A DNA stretch of 64,000 nt, from the NCBI GenBank assembly GCA_914767885.1, contig CAJZBQ010000013.1:186001-250000 (forward strand), read 5' to 3'. The stretch is from Blepharisma stoltei. Its lineage: Eukaryota > Ciliophora > Heterotrichea > Heterotrichida > Blepharismidae. The notes under the pieces are model-generated. The model saw nothing but the letters and a program-made list of their open reading frames with translations. It ran no database searches and was not told the origin of the DNA. Below, one piece after another: positions 44,501 through 56,276 of this stretch. How positions within the stretch are numbered: position 1 is the stretch's first letter; every line of letters begins with the position of its first letter. A program made the position numbers and the translations under genes.

Positions 44501-46966
44501 ATGAACAAAGAAGAGCCTCGAGCTTTCAAAGTTTACGTTAGAATCCGTCCTCCATCAGAAAGAGAGCTTCTCCTAAAACAAATATCTTGCGAGCACTATC
44601 TTCGGGTCCAAGATGAAGTGGTAAAACCTCCATAGATTTGGATAAAAGAACAACGGAGCTCCCTGGCAAAAGAATACAGCTATAGTTTTGATGGAGTTTT
44701 CACAGAGTCTCACAATAACTCAATAGTCTATACAGATTCAGTTAGCTTGCTAGTCAGCCAAGTTCTACAAGGATTTAATGCTACAACGTTTGCATATGGG
44801 ACAACCGGTGCAGGTAAAACTCATACAATGTTTGGTAATATGATGCTTGAAGGGGTAACAGAATCAGGAATCCTATATTTAGCTTTAGAAGACTGTTTTT
44901 CACAAATAAATGCAAAGAGATCAGATTTTATATTGAAATTAAGCTATTTAGAAATTTATAACGAGCACGTTATTGACCTGCTAGACTCCACAGGAAAGTC
45001 GAACAATTTACTTATTGTGGAAGACCCAATAAAAGGTATTGTGGTGCCTGAGTTATTAGAATACCAGATCAGCAATTTGCAGGATGCCCATGAATTGATT
45101 GTAAAAGGAAACCAGCAGAGAACGATGGCCTCTACAGCGATAAATCAATTTTCAACCAGGTCGCATGCTGTGCTGAGGATTACAATAGAGCAAAGGGCAA
45201 GAGAAAGAAATATTATAGAAGAAGTGGCTAATTCAAAACTTTCGTTAATAGATCTAGCTGGCAGTGAAAGAGGAGCAGCTACTGAGAACCGTGGACAAAG
45301 AATGGTAGAAGGCGCTAATATAAATCGGTCCTTATTAGCTCTTGGAAATTGCATCAATATTTTAACTGACTCAAAAAATAAAGGAAAATACGTCCCTTAT
45401 CGAGATTCCAAGCTGACAAGAATCCTTAAAGATTCACTGGGAGGAAACACCAAAACAATAATGATCGCGTGTATTTCGCCTTCTATAATTCAGTTTGAAG
45501 AAACTATGAATACCCTAAAATATGCAGAAAGAGCTAGGAATATAAAAAATGATGCAGTCAGAAATATAAAAGAAGTAGAAGCACATGTTTCTGAATATAA
45601 AGAAATAATACAATCTTTAAGGCAAGAAATAGAGTTTCTAAAAGTCCAGCTAAATAGGCAGGAAGAATCATCTCCAAAGCAGTCATTCCAGACTGAGCAG
45701 ACAAGTGCGAAATCTCCTATCAAAAGAGTCAGAACCCAAGCTGAAAATTCTAATCTTAACTTGGACGATTCAGAATTTGACGTCTTTTCTAAGCGCTTGC
45801 TAGATAACTTTGAAGAGCATTGAGAAATAAAAAACAGCATAAAAGAAATTGATATGCTGAACCAAGAAAACAACGCAAAGCTAAAACAATATATAGGGCA
45901 GTCTGAATCAGGAATTTCCAATAGGAATATGAGGGAGTTCAGAAATGAGCTTCAAGCTCTTCAACAAAATATAAAAGAAAACGAGGATATGAGAAATGAA
46001 CTATTAGAAAGCTTATATTCTAATTTAAAAGTCAAGACTGAGCTGCAAAATTCTATAGGTAATATGAAAGTTGACAAAAAAAGAGAAATTCTTGAGCTCC
46101 AAATTGCGCTGAGAAACTTAAAGCTGGAGAAGCTTGATCTGCATATACAAAATACACAAATAAAACAAGAAGCTTTAAAGGTAAAACAAGAAAGTGAAGC
46201 GAAAGACAAAATAATTTCTCAAATGAAAAGTGAATTGGATACGATGAAAAAGCAGCTCACAAAACAAGCTGCCCTGCCTCGTAGGAAAGATATCTATCAT
46301 AGTGCTTCTACAAATTCATTCCACAAAGCAGAAGACTACCCAAAGCTCCAAAACGACTTATCGCAAGAATTTGTGACAAGCTTTGGATATGTCTCATCCC
46401 CCAAAACACAAAAAATAATAAAACTTTCAGGTCTTGACGAAGCTCGAAGGGCACGAAAACTTGAGCTCCAAAGCTTGTCTTCTTCAAAAAAGAATATAAA
46501 ACACCAAAACAGCTACATTCCTAACCATCCTGGAGATATTGATGAAGTTCCTGACAAAAAAATAGAAGTAATTCGGTCTTCTTCAGTATCTGGAAGTAGA
46601 CCAATGAGCTCTAAGTTGGATTCTAGTAAAAATTCAAAAAAGGGAACAGTGGTTCATACCTCGGTTAGAGGGGTTTTCAGTAATTTGCAAAAAGCAAATG
46701 AGAGGTTTTTGAGTGCTGACAGAAGAAGGGCTACTCCTAAAGAGGAAAGGCCAAAAGCAGAAGACACAAAAATTATTACGATTGCTAAAGAGAAAACTGG
46801 GAAAGATATAAAGAAAAAAGAAGAGGTGACGAAAATGAATTTGAGCAAGCTGGCAAAAAGCTTGAACCAGAGGATTTTGACAGCTGAGGAAGCAGCGGAA
46901 ATTGTGAGGCAGCAATGGAGGAAAAAGCCAACACCACTTGTGAAAATATCGCTGTCAAAAATGTAA
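44501..46966 (+). CDS. kinesin-8-like motor protein
   Basis: 816 residues with a 15-nt intron at 44621-44635 (GTAAAACCTCCATAG) and one TGA-Trp near 45821. The motor domain spans residues about 8-350: P-loop GTTGAGKTHT, switch I NQFSTRSHAVL, switch II SLIDLAGSERG and the neck start YAERARNIKNDAVRN. The neck, VSEYKEIIQSLRQEIEFLK, has the spacing seen in kinesin-8/KIF19-type motors, which walk to plus ends and depolymerise them; ciliates use these for ciliary length and spindle control. A long coiled coil and a basic tail follow. Confidence 0.8.
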
Positions 46967-47175
46967 AATAGAGGAGGATAATGATTTTTGTTTGAAATTT
47001 AAAATAAATCAGTTGCATGTATCAATAACATTATATATTTGAGAGAATTGAATTTAGATAGCTATAAAATTATTTTTTGAGGTTTTTCTGAAGAATTTAG
47101 TTATTTTTATTATTGAAAGATACCCAAATATAATCGATTTCATAATAAAATTGCCGTATTTAATTTAAATTAAGA

Positions 47176-48159
47176 ATGAATACTGAACAAAGAAGTGAGG
47201 CACGTCTGCTTAAAGAAGTTAAAGAGCTTATATCAATCCTAAAAATGAAAATTCGAACTGACTGCCCTAAAAATAAAGTCTATGAACAACTAACTCTTCG
47301 AATTGACTCACTAGCAAAATTCGAAGAGCAAGCTATTTCTGAAATAAATTACACAAAAGAACTAGAAGAAGAAGTTTTTCGCTTGAGGAAAACATGTGAT
47401 AAATTTTCTGAGCTTTCAAGCTCTGTACAGCTGCTGCATGAAAATTATAAAGAAGAAATCAAAAGTTTGACAAATGATAAAAATCAATTGGCAAATGAAA
47501 ATTCGCAGCTGAAATCTTCAATTCAAGCTGCAAATGCACAAATCAGTGTTTTAAACAAAGAAATAGGGGTATTAAAGGAAGAAAATAAAAACCAAAAAGA
47601 TCAATGGGATAGAGATCGAGCTATTTTTGCTCAAGAGCAAATTGGAAAAAAGGCTCAAGAGCAGAAATTATTGCATGCATTGGATAAATTGGAAAGAATA
47701 AAGAAATCTAAAATTCAAGAAGACAAAAGCATGATGGAAGAGTGCATGAATCTAAAGAGAAGTTTAGAAGAAATGCAAAATAGGGTGAGTGAGCAAGAAG
47801 AATTCGAAGAAATCATAACTCCCTTCTACTATAAGTGAGCAAAAAATATTTGTACGCTCATTGAAGAGTTTTTTTTTTGTGAAAAAAAAGTAATCAAAAT
47901 TTATATTATTTTTTCTCGAAATAATGATAGCTTGCAGAATTTTGAACTAAAAATGTAAGCTAATTTATAAAATTATTATTTTAGATGCAACCTGTTTAAA
48001 ATTTAATCATTTACTTATAAAATTAAAAAAGTTTTTACAATGACTTTGATATCATAGTGAGGGATAAGGGAAAAGGATGAGCAGATTGAAGCGTTGAAGA
48101 GAAAGTGCAGATTATTTGAAAAAGAGTTAAGCCTAAGAGAAGATGAAGATGAGTTTTAA
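47176..48159 (+). CDS. coiled-coil protein, split by an IES
   Basis: 244 residues after removing a 249-bp insert (47816-48064). Nearly the whole protein is a Lys/Glu/Gln-rich coiled coil. The join gives EFEEIIREKDEQIEALKRK, which continues the heptad pattern, and the tail ends ELSLREDEDEF at TAA. Probably a structural centrosomal or ciliary-rootlet-type protein, but there is no family signature. It lies just downstream of the kinesin on the same strand. Confidence 0.75.
47816..48064. mobile_element. IES, decayed MITE-like
   Basis: A 249-bp TA-flanked AT-rich insert. Its left end (TAactcccttctactataagtgagcaaa) still resembles the family A end, with the hairpin partner GCTCATTGAAGAG close behind. 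Confidence 0.8.
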
Positions 48160-48184
48160 ACTGTTTTATTATCTAGATTTATTA

Positions 48185-51100
48185 TTAACCTATTGAACTT
48201 GGAGGGGCTTGCCCAATTTCAATTCCTTGAATTTTTTCAAACTTCTTGTCATCTAAACCAAATTTATAGAATCCATCTGTATTCAAGAATCCGACATAAA
48301 TCGATCCTTCCCTATAGGCTCTATAAATTTGCTCTGGATTATTGCTTAGGTTTGATATAGCAACTTTTTTTCAATTATTTTCATCTCCTACTTCACTCTC
48401 ATATATGGCTCCGCTGCTTTCAATTAGGAAGAGCCTAAATATCCCTGAAACTAAGATTTTGTTCCCTCCACTTCTGACTAACTCATTTTAGGAATTTTAG
48501 ATTTTTTCTTATTTTTTAAATAAAAAATGAAAAGCGTTTTTGAAAAACATGGGTAAGAGACTTGATATTTCAGTATAGCTGTTTTGAATAATGCTATAGC
48601 TGTACAACTTTGAGTAATTAAATCCTGTGATTATAATATTTTGCTTATAAACTATGCAAGAGCATCTTCTCGAAGGTGCTGGGAGAGGATTTAGCTTAAT
48701 CCACTTATTTTCTACCAAATCATATGCTTCAGCCAGAGCCAGATCTTTTTTGTTGTCTGAGCCACCAAACACATAAACGTTGTTCTGGTAATATACTGAT
48801 CCTGCTTTATTGCAGGGTGTTCCTGAAGGAAGCACACGAACATTATACTTTGAATCAATGATGCATGTAATTCCAGAGAGAGGGTTCCAATTACCAAAGC
48901 AGAATAGCTCATAATTAGGAAGCTGAGTAATGCTTGTAAAGCAACACAATGGTTCAGGAGTATCAATGTACACAAAGTCACGCTTCTGCAACTCCGAGTC
49001 AAATATTATTAATTTTGTTTTCGTTTTTTCTCTTTCCGTTAAATATATATACTTATCTGCATATATGTTGTATTCATATTCCTTCATTTTAACCATTTCA
49101 TAAAAAATATGTGACCTTTTCATCATTTCTTCATATTTCGCAACCACCCCTGTATACCGATCTGAGTACTCATTAAATGTTTTAGCGATTTCTCCGCTTA
49201 AGTCACAAAGGCATTTTGTCTCTTCACTCTTTGCGTATAAATAAGAAACACTTTCATATTCTTTAGTCAGCTTTTCTAGCCTGCAATATAAATCTTGTAT
49301 CTTAATTTTCTGCTGAGAGATTTCGTCAAAAAATGACCATGTGATGCATTCTTGGTTCATTTCTGAAAATATAATTTGACTGTCAAGCCTGTCAAGCTCA
49401 TTTTCAAAAATCATGAGGTCTCGTATTTTTAGGCCAAACATTTTGAGCTGTTCATCTTCTGAAGTCATACACATGATACTTTTCTTCAGCTTGCCAAAAG
49501 GATCAGTAGACATAACACTATTGCCTTCTGGAAGTGCCAAGGAAATTTGGTTGACTTTTTCAATGAACTCTTGCTTTATATTTTCAATTTTTTCATCTTG
49601 TTTTACAATTCCTTGCTTTATCTCAGCTTCTTCCACAGTTAAAGTTACAAGAGATGAGTCAATGAGCTCTTTATACCTCTTAATTTCATTGGTATTGAAG
49701 CTGATTTTGGCCACCATTTCATTAAAAGATGCTGAAATTGGAGCAATGATGGTGTTATAGCTTTTGAGGGTATCAGTTTGTGCTTTAATTTCGTCCTTCA
49801 TTAAATTAAACTTCTCTTGATGCTCGTTTAGCTTTGCGATTTGTTCTAAGCTTCTCTGCTCAAAGGAGAGGAGCTTTTCTGATAAAACTTGGTTGTTTTT
49901 GTCTTTTTGCGTTTCTAAGATTTCGTAGACTTCTGTTTTGAATGAGGAGAGTTGACTGCTTGTCTTGTCAATCCTTGAGGACAGATTTTCTGCAAGCTGA
50001 TTCATTATGATTGTGTCTTCTTCTCTTTGTTTTGCTAAAAATTGGTTGGTTTCTGCTCTTAAATTCGCTATTTCTTTGATAGTTTCATTGTTCAATGACG
50101 TGTTTCTTTCTTCCAGGCCACTTGCTCTAAGTTCATTTATTTTTTTTTGCTCTTCTAAGGTTTTCTTAACTTCTCCTTTGAATGAAGCAATTTCTGTTGA
50201 GAGCTGGCTTAGTATTGAGGCGTTTTGTGTATTTTGATTATTTAGATTTTGAGTACTTATTGCTGCTTTAGCATCAGCTTCTTTTAACGATTTAGTAATT
50301 AAGTTCATCTGGTCACCAAGCTGCCTAACAAAGCTTATCTGTGATTCAAAATCTGCTTTTAATTGGCTGATTTTTTCTTTTTGATTGCCTATTTTTTGGC
50401 TTTGTGAAGTGGTAGTTTGTTCAATTGCTAAAATTTTTTCATCTAATTGTTTGCGGTCGAGCTCGGTTCTCTGATTCAGCGACTCTCCAATTTCCCAAAT
50501 TATTTTACTGATTTTTTTTTCTTGTTCTTCTATACATTTTTTCAATGTATAGCACTGCTTTTCAATGATTGTTACTTTTTCTATATTTTCTTTTCTTTCT
50601 TGCTCCTTTTGTGCTCCAAATATTCTCTCTATTTCACTTTTCATGCTCACTATTGCGTTTTCAAAGTTCTTGAACATTTGGTTTGACCTCTCGTTAGATA
50701 GTTTAGTATCATTGATATTTGAGTAGACTTTTTCAATTAGATCATTGATGGTCACAGAGGTTGATCCCATCCAGTCGTCATGGTGCTTAATAAACTCTTT
50801 TTGGTTTTTAACCTCTTCTTCTAAAGCGCTGACTTTTTTACTAGAGTTATTAGTGTCATTGAGGGTTGAGCGCATTATTTCATTTATGTCTCTTATAGAG
50901 ACTGATGTGGAGCCCATTCATTCCTCGTGCCGCTTCAGAAGTTCTTTATTTATTTTTATTTCTTCTTCTACAACACTAATTTTCCCTAACTTCCTTCCCC
51001 TTTTAAACTGGAATAAAATATCAATAAAATTTCCCATTTTGGGGTAAATTAACCATCTTTAAATTTGACAAAATTTTAATTTTTCAATGGATAATTTTTT

Positions 51101-52215
51101 TTTAGGCGAAAAATAATAATTTTATATAAATAGCTTTGACCCTATTTAAAGGAGGAAGTTCAAATAGAATACTATATATAAATAATTGTACTCTGAGTTG
51201 ATTAATTTTTTAAATGAAAATTCTTCATAAAATTATTAGGATTAATTCCATTCAATTTAAAAATTTTTTATTTTCCAAAATATTTATAAAATTTTTGTCA
51301 CTAATTTTTTTTATAGTCAACTAGATTGACTATATGTTAAATTCTTTCAAATACTTAATAATCCCATTTAAATTGGAACAGAATTTTTTTGGTTACGATT
51401 TAAAGAGGGAGAGGGATTAAAGAATCTGCTAGATTTAAGTGCATCTTATCATTTATTTCGTTAATAGTTGCAGAAGTAGCCACCATCCAATTTTCATGGT
51501 TCCTCAAAAATTCCTTATGCGATTTTACTTCTTCACCTACCGCGTCCACTTTTCCAATGAACTCATTAAATTGCCTGGACTGCTCCAGCACAATTTGGCT
51601 GTATTCTATTGATTTTTCTGCCATAGCTTGTGAAAATTTCTCAGTTTTTGTCAACCTTTCCAGCACTTCACTAATCTTAATATCAATGATATTCCCTATA
51701 ACATTTTCAATTTCTCCATCATAAATATAAGCATACTTAATTAACTTATCATATTTTACCGTCCTAGATGGCAAAAGCCCTATAAATTTGTCATGTGCGT
51801 CTCTAGGAGATAAAATCAAGCAGCTTAAGACAGGATTATTTTCATATTTTGATACCTGATTAGTGCTGATGACCTGAAGGATGACGTTTTCTAAGTCTTT
51901 TATGTCACGGTCTAGCTGGGCTAGCCCTTGAGTAATAATAGACTCTACATCAACAAAATTAGCTGAGAATCTTTGGAGGATTTTGGTTTTTATGACATTA
52001 AGGTCAGTTTTTTCAGCATTCAATAATCTTATGATTACGTTTTTGGATTCTGCAATGGGCGGTGCATGAATCCTTTCGATTTGGTGAAGTGCAGCAGCGA
52101 TTTTCATATGTTTACTCATATGAGCAGAGCACATAAAGGTGGGATTAGATGCACATCTGCAAACATGTTCTGGGACTCGCTCACAGCCACTATAGAAGCA
52201 CTGAAACCCTTCCAT
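48185..52215 (-). CDS. zinc-binding, coiled-coil and Kelch-like protein, two IESs
   Basis: About 1,185 residues. The N-terminus has a Cys/His-rich module (CFYSGCERVPEHVCRC, then CSAHMSKHM), B-box-like. A very long coiled coil follows in which a unit HE(E/N/D)WM(G/V)(S/A)TS(V/A)(S/T)I occurs three times at about 70-residue spacing. The C-terminal third has Kelch-like blades (NKAGSVYYQNNVYVFGGSD, LNPLPAPSRRCSC, RSGGNKILVSG). Removing a 431-bp element (50987-51417) joins NLADSL to GKISVVEEE; removing a 42-bp insert (48479-48520) joins AFHFL to VRSGGNK. UGA-Trp occurs several times. Function unknown, probably scaffold. Confidence 0.8.
48479..48520. other. very short IES (42 bp)
   Basis: A TA-flanked AT-rich block containing three in-frame stops inside a Kelch blade. 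Removal restores the blade in frame. Far shorter than the other inserts here. Confidence 0.65.
50987..51417. mobile_element. IES (MITE family B, copy 4)
   Basis: 431 bp. TTTTAAACTGGAATAAAAT at the left, with a second copy after TTTTGGGGTAAATTAACC. A hairpin-type right end contains AAATTGGAACAGAATTTTTTTGG and GATTTAAAGAGGGAGAGGG. Confidence 0.85.
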
Positions 52216-52603
52216 TTATTAAATCTACAAAGATAGCTTAAGAAGTTTATATAAGAAGATGGGAATGAGACTTAACTGGATAAAAATTTTCTAGTCTCCA
52301 AATCCTTTGCTTTTCTTCGTTAAAATAAATATATACTGAATTAAATAATATTTTAATTAAATTTATGTCAGAGTAGTTATATTAAAATAGCAGCTTAAAT
52401 CTGAATGCTACTTGCATATAAATATATTTCTTTCATTTTTCTCCATTAATTTGCTATTTGCCTTTCTTAAATATCACTTTTCAATTTTATAGCTTTTGAA
52501 TTAATATAAATCTATATGGATTTGCATCATCAACTTTATATCGTTCAAAGAGAATGGCTGCATTTTCCTTTGTTTTAGCTAATTTTGGGGATTAGTTTAT
52601 TGC
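52216..52603. other. intergenic region
   Basis: AT-rich DNA between two minus-strand genes; it should hold the promoter of the Kelch-like gene. Nothing else is recognised. Confidence 0.45.
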
Positions 52604-53298
52604 TTAAAATTTTATGGCTAGATCTTCAGAATTTCTTTGCTGAGTTCTTTGTATCAACAATTGCAATATAATATTATTAGGAATTTTAGCACCTTTATTG
52701 TCAAATTTTTTAGTTTTTTCAGCTTTCTTATTAATAAAATTTATTATATTAGCATTTTGTGAAGAGTTCTTGTTTTTAGAAGTTGGCTTAGCTTGAATGC
52801 AATTCATTAAGATTTCAGAGTAATTTGGTATCTTTAAAATCATTTTATTCTGCAGTTTTTTTTAAAATTTTGCTTATTTTATTTAACTCTCCCAAAGGTT
52901 GCTGAGGCGATAAGGACGTATCTTTTAAAAACCCATATTTTTTATGGTTCATGAGGGTTTTGTCCATCACTCTAGTGAGTCTTTCGATTTTTGGTTTCTT
53001 ATTAATCATTTCCTCATCAGACTTCTCCTCTTCATTATCTTCTTCTATGCCTATTTGGATTTCTTTATTGGGATTTCAAATCAGGCTATTTAAAACTTCT
53101 GTTTTATTGTGAGATTCTTTAACTATTTGTTCATGTTTATTTGAAAATTTCATAAGAGCTTTTCAATCTCCACTTGTCATATTTCAAGGTAGGCTATTAG
53201 AAACTTTAAAATAAAGACTTGGACTGAAACTTGAGCATTCTCAAATGTCTGTGACTGCCCAAGATTAAATCCTTATTTTTATTATTCCTCTCTAACAT
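52604..53298 (-). CDS. low-complexity protein with probable indel errors
   Basis: Two blocks of coding text on the minus strand join if one A is dropped in the run of eight near 52855 (IKKLQNKMILKIPNY) and one G in the run near 53247. Four TGA codons fall at Trp-like positions (for example DIWECSSF and SGDWKALMKF). About 230 residues, rich in Lys/Asn/Glu, with an acidic stretch EEDNEEEKSDEE. No family is recognised. Read literally, it is broken into two short frames. Confidence 0.5.
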
Positions 53299-53400
53299 TT
53301 TATTAACAAAGGGCTATTAAGGGTGCAAATTATTACTGTCGCTGAAGCACTGGTCAAAAGATTTATGACTACACAAAGAATTTCAGAACATGCTATTAAT

Positions 53401-54348
53401 TTATTTGGCTTTTCTTATTGCTTCTTGCATCACTGAATGGATTATTCCTAGCACCGCAAAAATCCCTCCTAAAATTGCACTCATCGAAACCAGCAGACTT
53501 GGCAGTGATTTTGTGACTCTTGTATACCTCATAGTGATACCATCAACATCATACCTAAAATAAATAATCCCAAACACAGAGTTAAACGGCTCATTAGACC
53601 CCACCATGGAATACTGGTAGCTATTCAGTTCTTCCCCAGAGCTTTCATCATAATACTGCACAGGTATAACCTTAATATTATATTCATATTTTATGACTTG
53701 CCCAGGTGCGTCATTTTTTTCAAGCCCATCATAAGGTGCAAAATTAGTTTGTTCTCCATTGCCAAAAATCGAGTGAATATAATGGTTTCTCTGTTCTTTC
53801 CCATAGCTCAGATGGTTTATTCTGTGGCTTAGCCTGACTTTTGATAAAGTCTGTCGAGGGATTGATGTCATTATTTGATGTGTCGCATGAAAACTTATAT
53901 GGAAATTCCCAGGGGTCTTTGTGACTGAAAAATTGCCTGAGAGTTCGCAGCCTTCTTCTTCTTCGATCATTTTTATAGCGTTGCTTATATCGAGATTTGG
54001 CAATTTCTCAGTAATTCGATTACCATTTTTATCGAGACGTGTCTTAGTTAATGCTCCACCTACGTCAACGACATGGTTGCCTAAGCTGTCTAGCTGATCC
54101 AAGCTTACAGTGAGGCAGGGTGATCTAAATAGTGTGATATTTAGGTTAATTGGGAGTAGCTTGGCACCTCTGTCTTGATCTATCATTGTTTCTTTATTGA
54201 TGGTATTCTCAAAGTAATACGAAATTTCTGAGAAGAAGAGTATTCCCATAGAGGAAAGTGCTATAAGAGTGATTATTCCTCCTAATGATGTTTGTTCAGA
54301 GATCCCAATTGATTTTCGGAAAAGGTCAAGACCTTTGATGTTTCTCAT
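53401..54348 (-). CDS. ERGIC3/Erv46-like ER-Golgi cargo receptor
   Basis: 315 residues. An N-terminal DLFRKSIGISEQTSLGGIIT leads into the first membrane segment. A large luminal domain follows with FRSPCLTVSLDQLD, a GCELSGNFSV block and NHLSYGKEQ. The second membrane segment near the C-terminus (SMSAILGGIFAVLGIIHSV) has the family's GG turn. These are hallmarks of the Erv41/Erv46 family cycling between ER and Golgi. It is slightly shorter than the usual 380 residues. Uninterrupted. Confidence 0.85.
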   Translation of the reverse strand: MRNIKGLDLFRKSIGISEQTSLGGIITLIALSSMGILFFSEISYYFENTINKETMIDQDRGAKLLPINLNITLFRSPCLTVSLDQLDSLGNHVVDVGGALTKTRLDKNGNRITEKLPNLDISNAIKMIEEEEGCELSGNFSVTKTPGNFHISFHATHQIMTSIPRQTLSKVRLSHRINHLSYGKEQRNHYIHSIFGNGEQTNFAPYDGLEKNDAPGQVIKYEYNIKVIPVQYYDESSGEELNSYQYSMVGSNEPFNSVFGIIYFRYDVDGITMRYTRVTKSLPSLLVSMSAILGGIFAVLGIIHSVMQEAIRKAK

Positions 54349-54363
54349 TATTTATTATAATTA

Positions 54364-55113
54364 TTATTTGTCGATTTTTTTTAAATAGTCAGGCTTCTTT
54401 GTGGCGAGTTTACCATGATGTGACTTTTTGCTGTGGACTTTTTGGACGAGGTTATAGTGAAAAGCATAATACCACAGGACGTTATCATACTCGCCAGCAT
54501 AGTCCTGCTCCCATAGTCCTCTTTTAAACATTTCTCTGTGAAAATCAACTAGAAAGTAATAGACAGCTTCAATTGTAGCTAAAGAGTGCTTAGACTCGCT
54601 TTGGTACCTCCAAAACGTCGTTATGTGGGTTTCAAGCTTAATCATAGGCATTGACGACAAAACTCGGTCTTTTAGCATTGAATTGGTTTGGTTTCACGTA
54701 GAGTCTATAAATACAGCAGTTTTTATTTTTTGTAGCTCTTCTGTTGACAATTCTGGGATCGATCTTGCATTTTCGCCAGGAAATACAAGAACTGCTGTAT
54801 CTGGGTATTCAGGAACTGACCTATCTTCTCCTAAACAGCCTATAACTTCGCTATGATCAGGAGCTAGGACTTTTATAGGAACTGCAGAGCTCTTGCTTCT
54901 TGCTTCTTTTATGCATTTCAGAATATGGACTTGCAAAGGTAGAACCACCTTTGGGATGTCTGGGGTAAGCCCAATGCAGCAGTCATAGCAGTAATATTTC
55001 CTATTTCTATCACATTTTGGGCACTTTTGTCTATTTGTTGCATTTTCTAGCGGCTCAAAAGAAGCCAGTTCTAATCTTTCTAGTAAATGCTCATCATGAG
55101 CTTCTCTTTCCAT
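54364..55113 (-). CDS. DTWD1: DTW-domain tRNA uridine aminocarboxypropyltransferase (DTWD1-like)
   Basis: 249 residues. A zinc-binding start CPKCDRNRKYYCYDC is followed by LPLQVHILKCIKEARSKSSA and the DTW motif, here FIDSTWNQ, whose Trp is encoded by TGA 54694-54696. The C-terminal block with LATIEAVYYFL is the family's helix. DTWD proteins make acp3U in tRNA using S-adenosylmethionine. The start ATG at 55111-55113 lies only 9 bp from the start of the divergent TrpRS gene. Confidence 0.85.
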
Positions 55114-55122
55114 TTTATTATA

Positions 55123-56126
55123 ATGAAAAGGGTTTTTTCAGGAATTCAGCCAACAGGAATTATCCACATAGGAAATTATTTGGGAGCTGTAAAAAATTGG
55201 GTGGCCCTGCAAGAGCAGTATGATTCTTTATTCTCCGTTGTAGACATGCACGCAATCACATCTTCTTATTTCCAAGTAGGCTCAGGGACACATATTGCAG
55301 AACAGCTTAAAGAGTCAACTAAAATAACTGCTGCAACTTTGCTGGCGTGCGGGGTTAAAAATATTTTTATTCAAAGCCAAGTTCCAGAGCACGCTTATTT
55401 GATGTGGATTTTCAGCTGCATTTCTCCTATGTCTTGGTTTCAAATCATGACACAGTTCAAAGAAAAAAAGTCAGCTTTAAACGGAGCAAGCCTAGGACTT
55501 TTTGCATATCCAGCTTTGATGGCAGCTGATATTTTGCTATATAAAGCAGAATTAGTCCCTGTAGGAGACGACCAAACACAGCACCTTGAGCTTGCAAGAA
55601 ATGTCGCATCTCGGTATAATGGGCTTTTTGGTGATTTTTTTCCACTCCCACAGCCTCTTTATAGTAAGTTCTATCTTTAGCCACTGGGACAAGAATTATG
55701 AGTTTAAGAGACGCTACTACAAAAATGAGCAAATCAGCGAAATCTGAGATGTCGAGGGTAAATTTATTGGACTCGCCTGATGAGATCCGCAATAAATTTA
55801 TTAAAGCGAAAACAGACTCTGAAGGAACTGTCAAATATGACCTTACAAGAATAGAAGTAGCGAATTTGTTCCATATCTTGTCAGAGTTCACTGGAAAAAA
55901 GCCTGAAATGCTTGAAGCTGAGTATAGATGGGGCGACTCTTTGGCGTTTAAACAGACAATTGCTGAAGTCGTTATTGAAAAGCTGAGGCCAATAAGAGAA
56001 AAAACAGAAGAACTTATGAAAGGTGATAATTTGTTTGAGGATTTAGAGAAAGGAAGGCAAAAGGCTGGGGAATTGGCAAGTTTGCATATAAAAGAAATTA
56101 AAAAAACAGTAGGATTCACAGTTTAA
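55123..56126 (+). CDS. WARS2: tryptophanyl-tRNA synthetase, mitochondrial/bacterial type
   Basis: 328 residues. The start MKRVFSGIQPTGIIHIGNY contains the class I HIGH-type motif HIGN, GDDQTQHLELAR is the tRNA/ATP pocket block, and KMSKS follows a 17-nt intron at 55664-55680. The intron (GTAAGTTCTATCTTTAG) is two bases longer than the others in the window, but the family text LY-TTGTRIMSLRDATTKMSKS requires it. Length and motifs match the organellar/bacterial subclass. In an organism that reads UGA as Trp, Trp charging is of extra interest, although this copy is probably mitochondrial. Confidence 0.9.
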
Positions 56127-56276
56127 TATAACGATATAGTCAGACTTATGCTTTATTATAGATATAAATAATATGTCCTGCTTTATAAAAGCTTCATTAA
56201 AGATTAGAACACAAACTTTTAAGGATAAGCATATAAATTAATTAGAGAAATCCCCGAATGATTCTGGTAATAGAAA

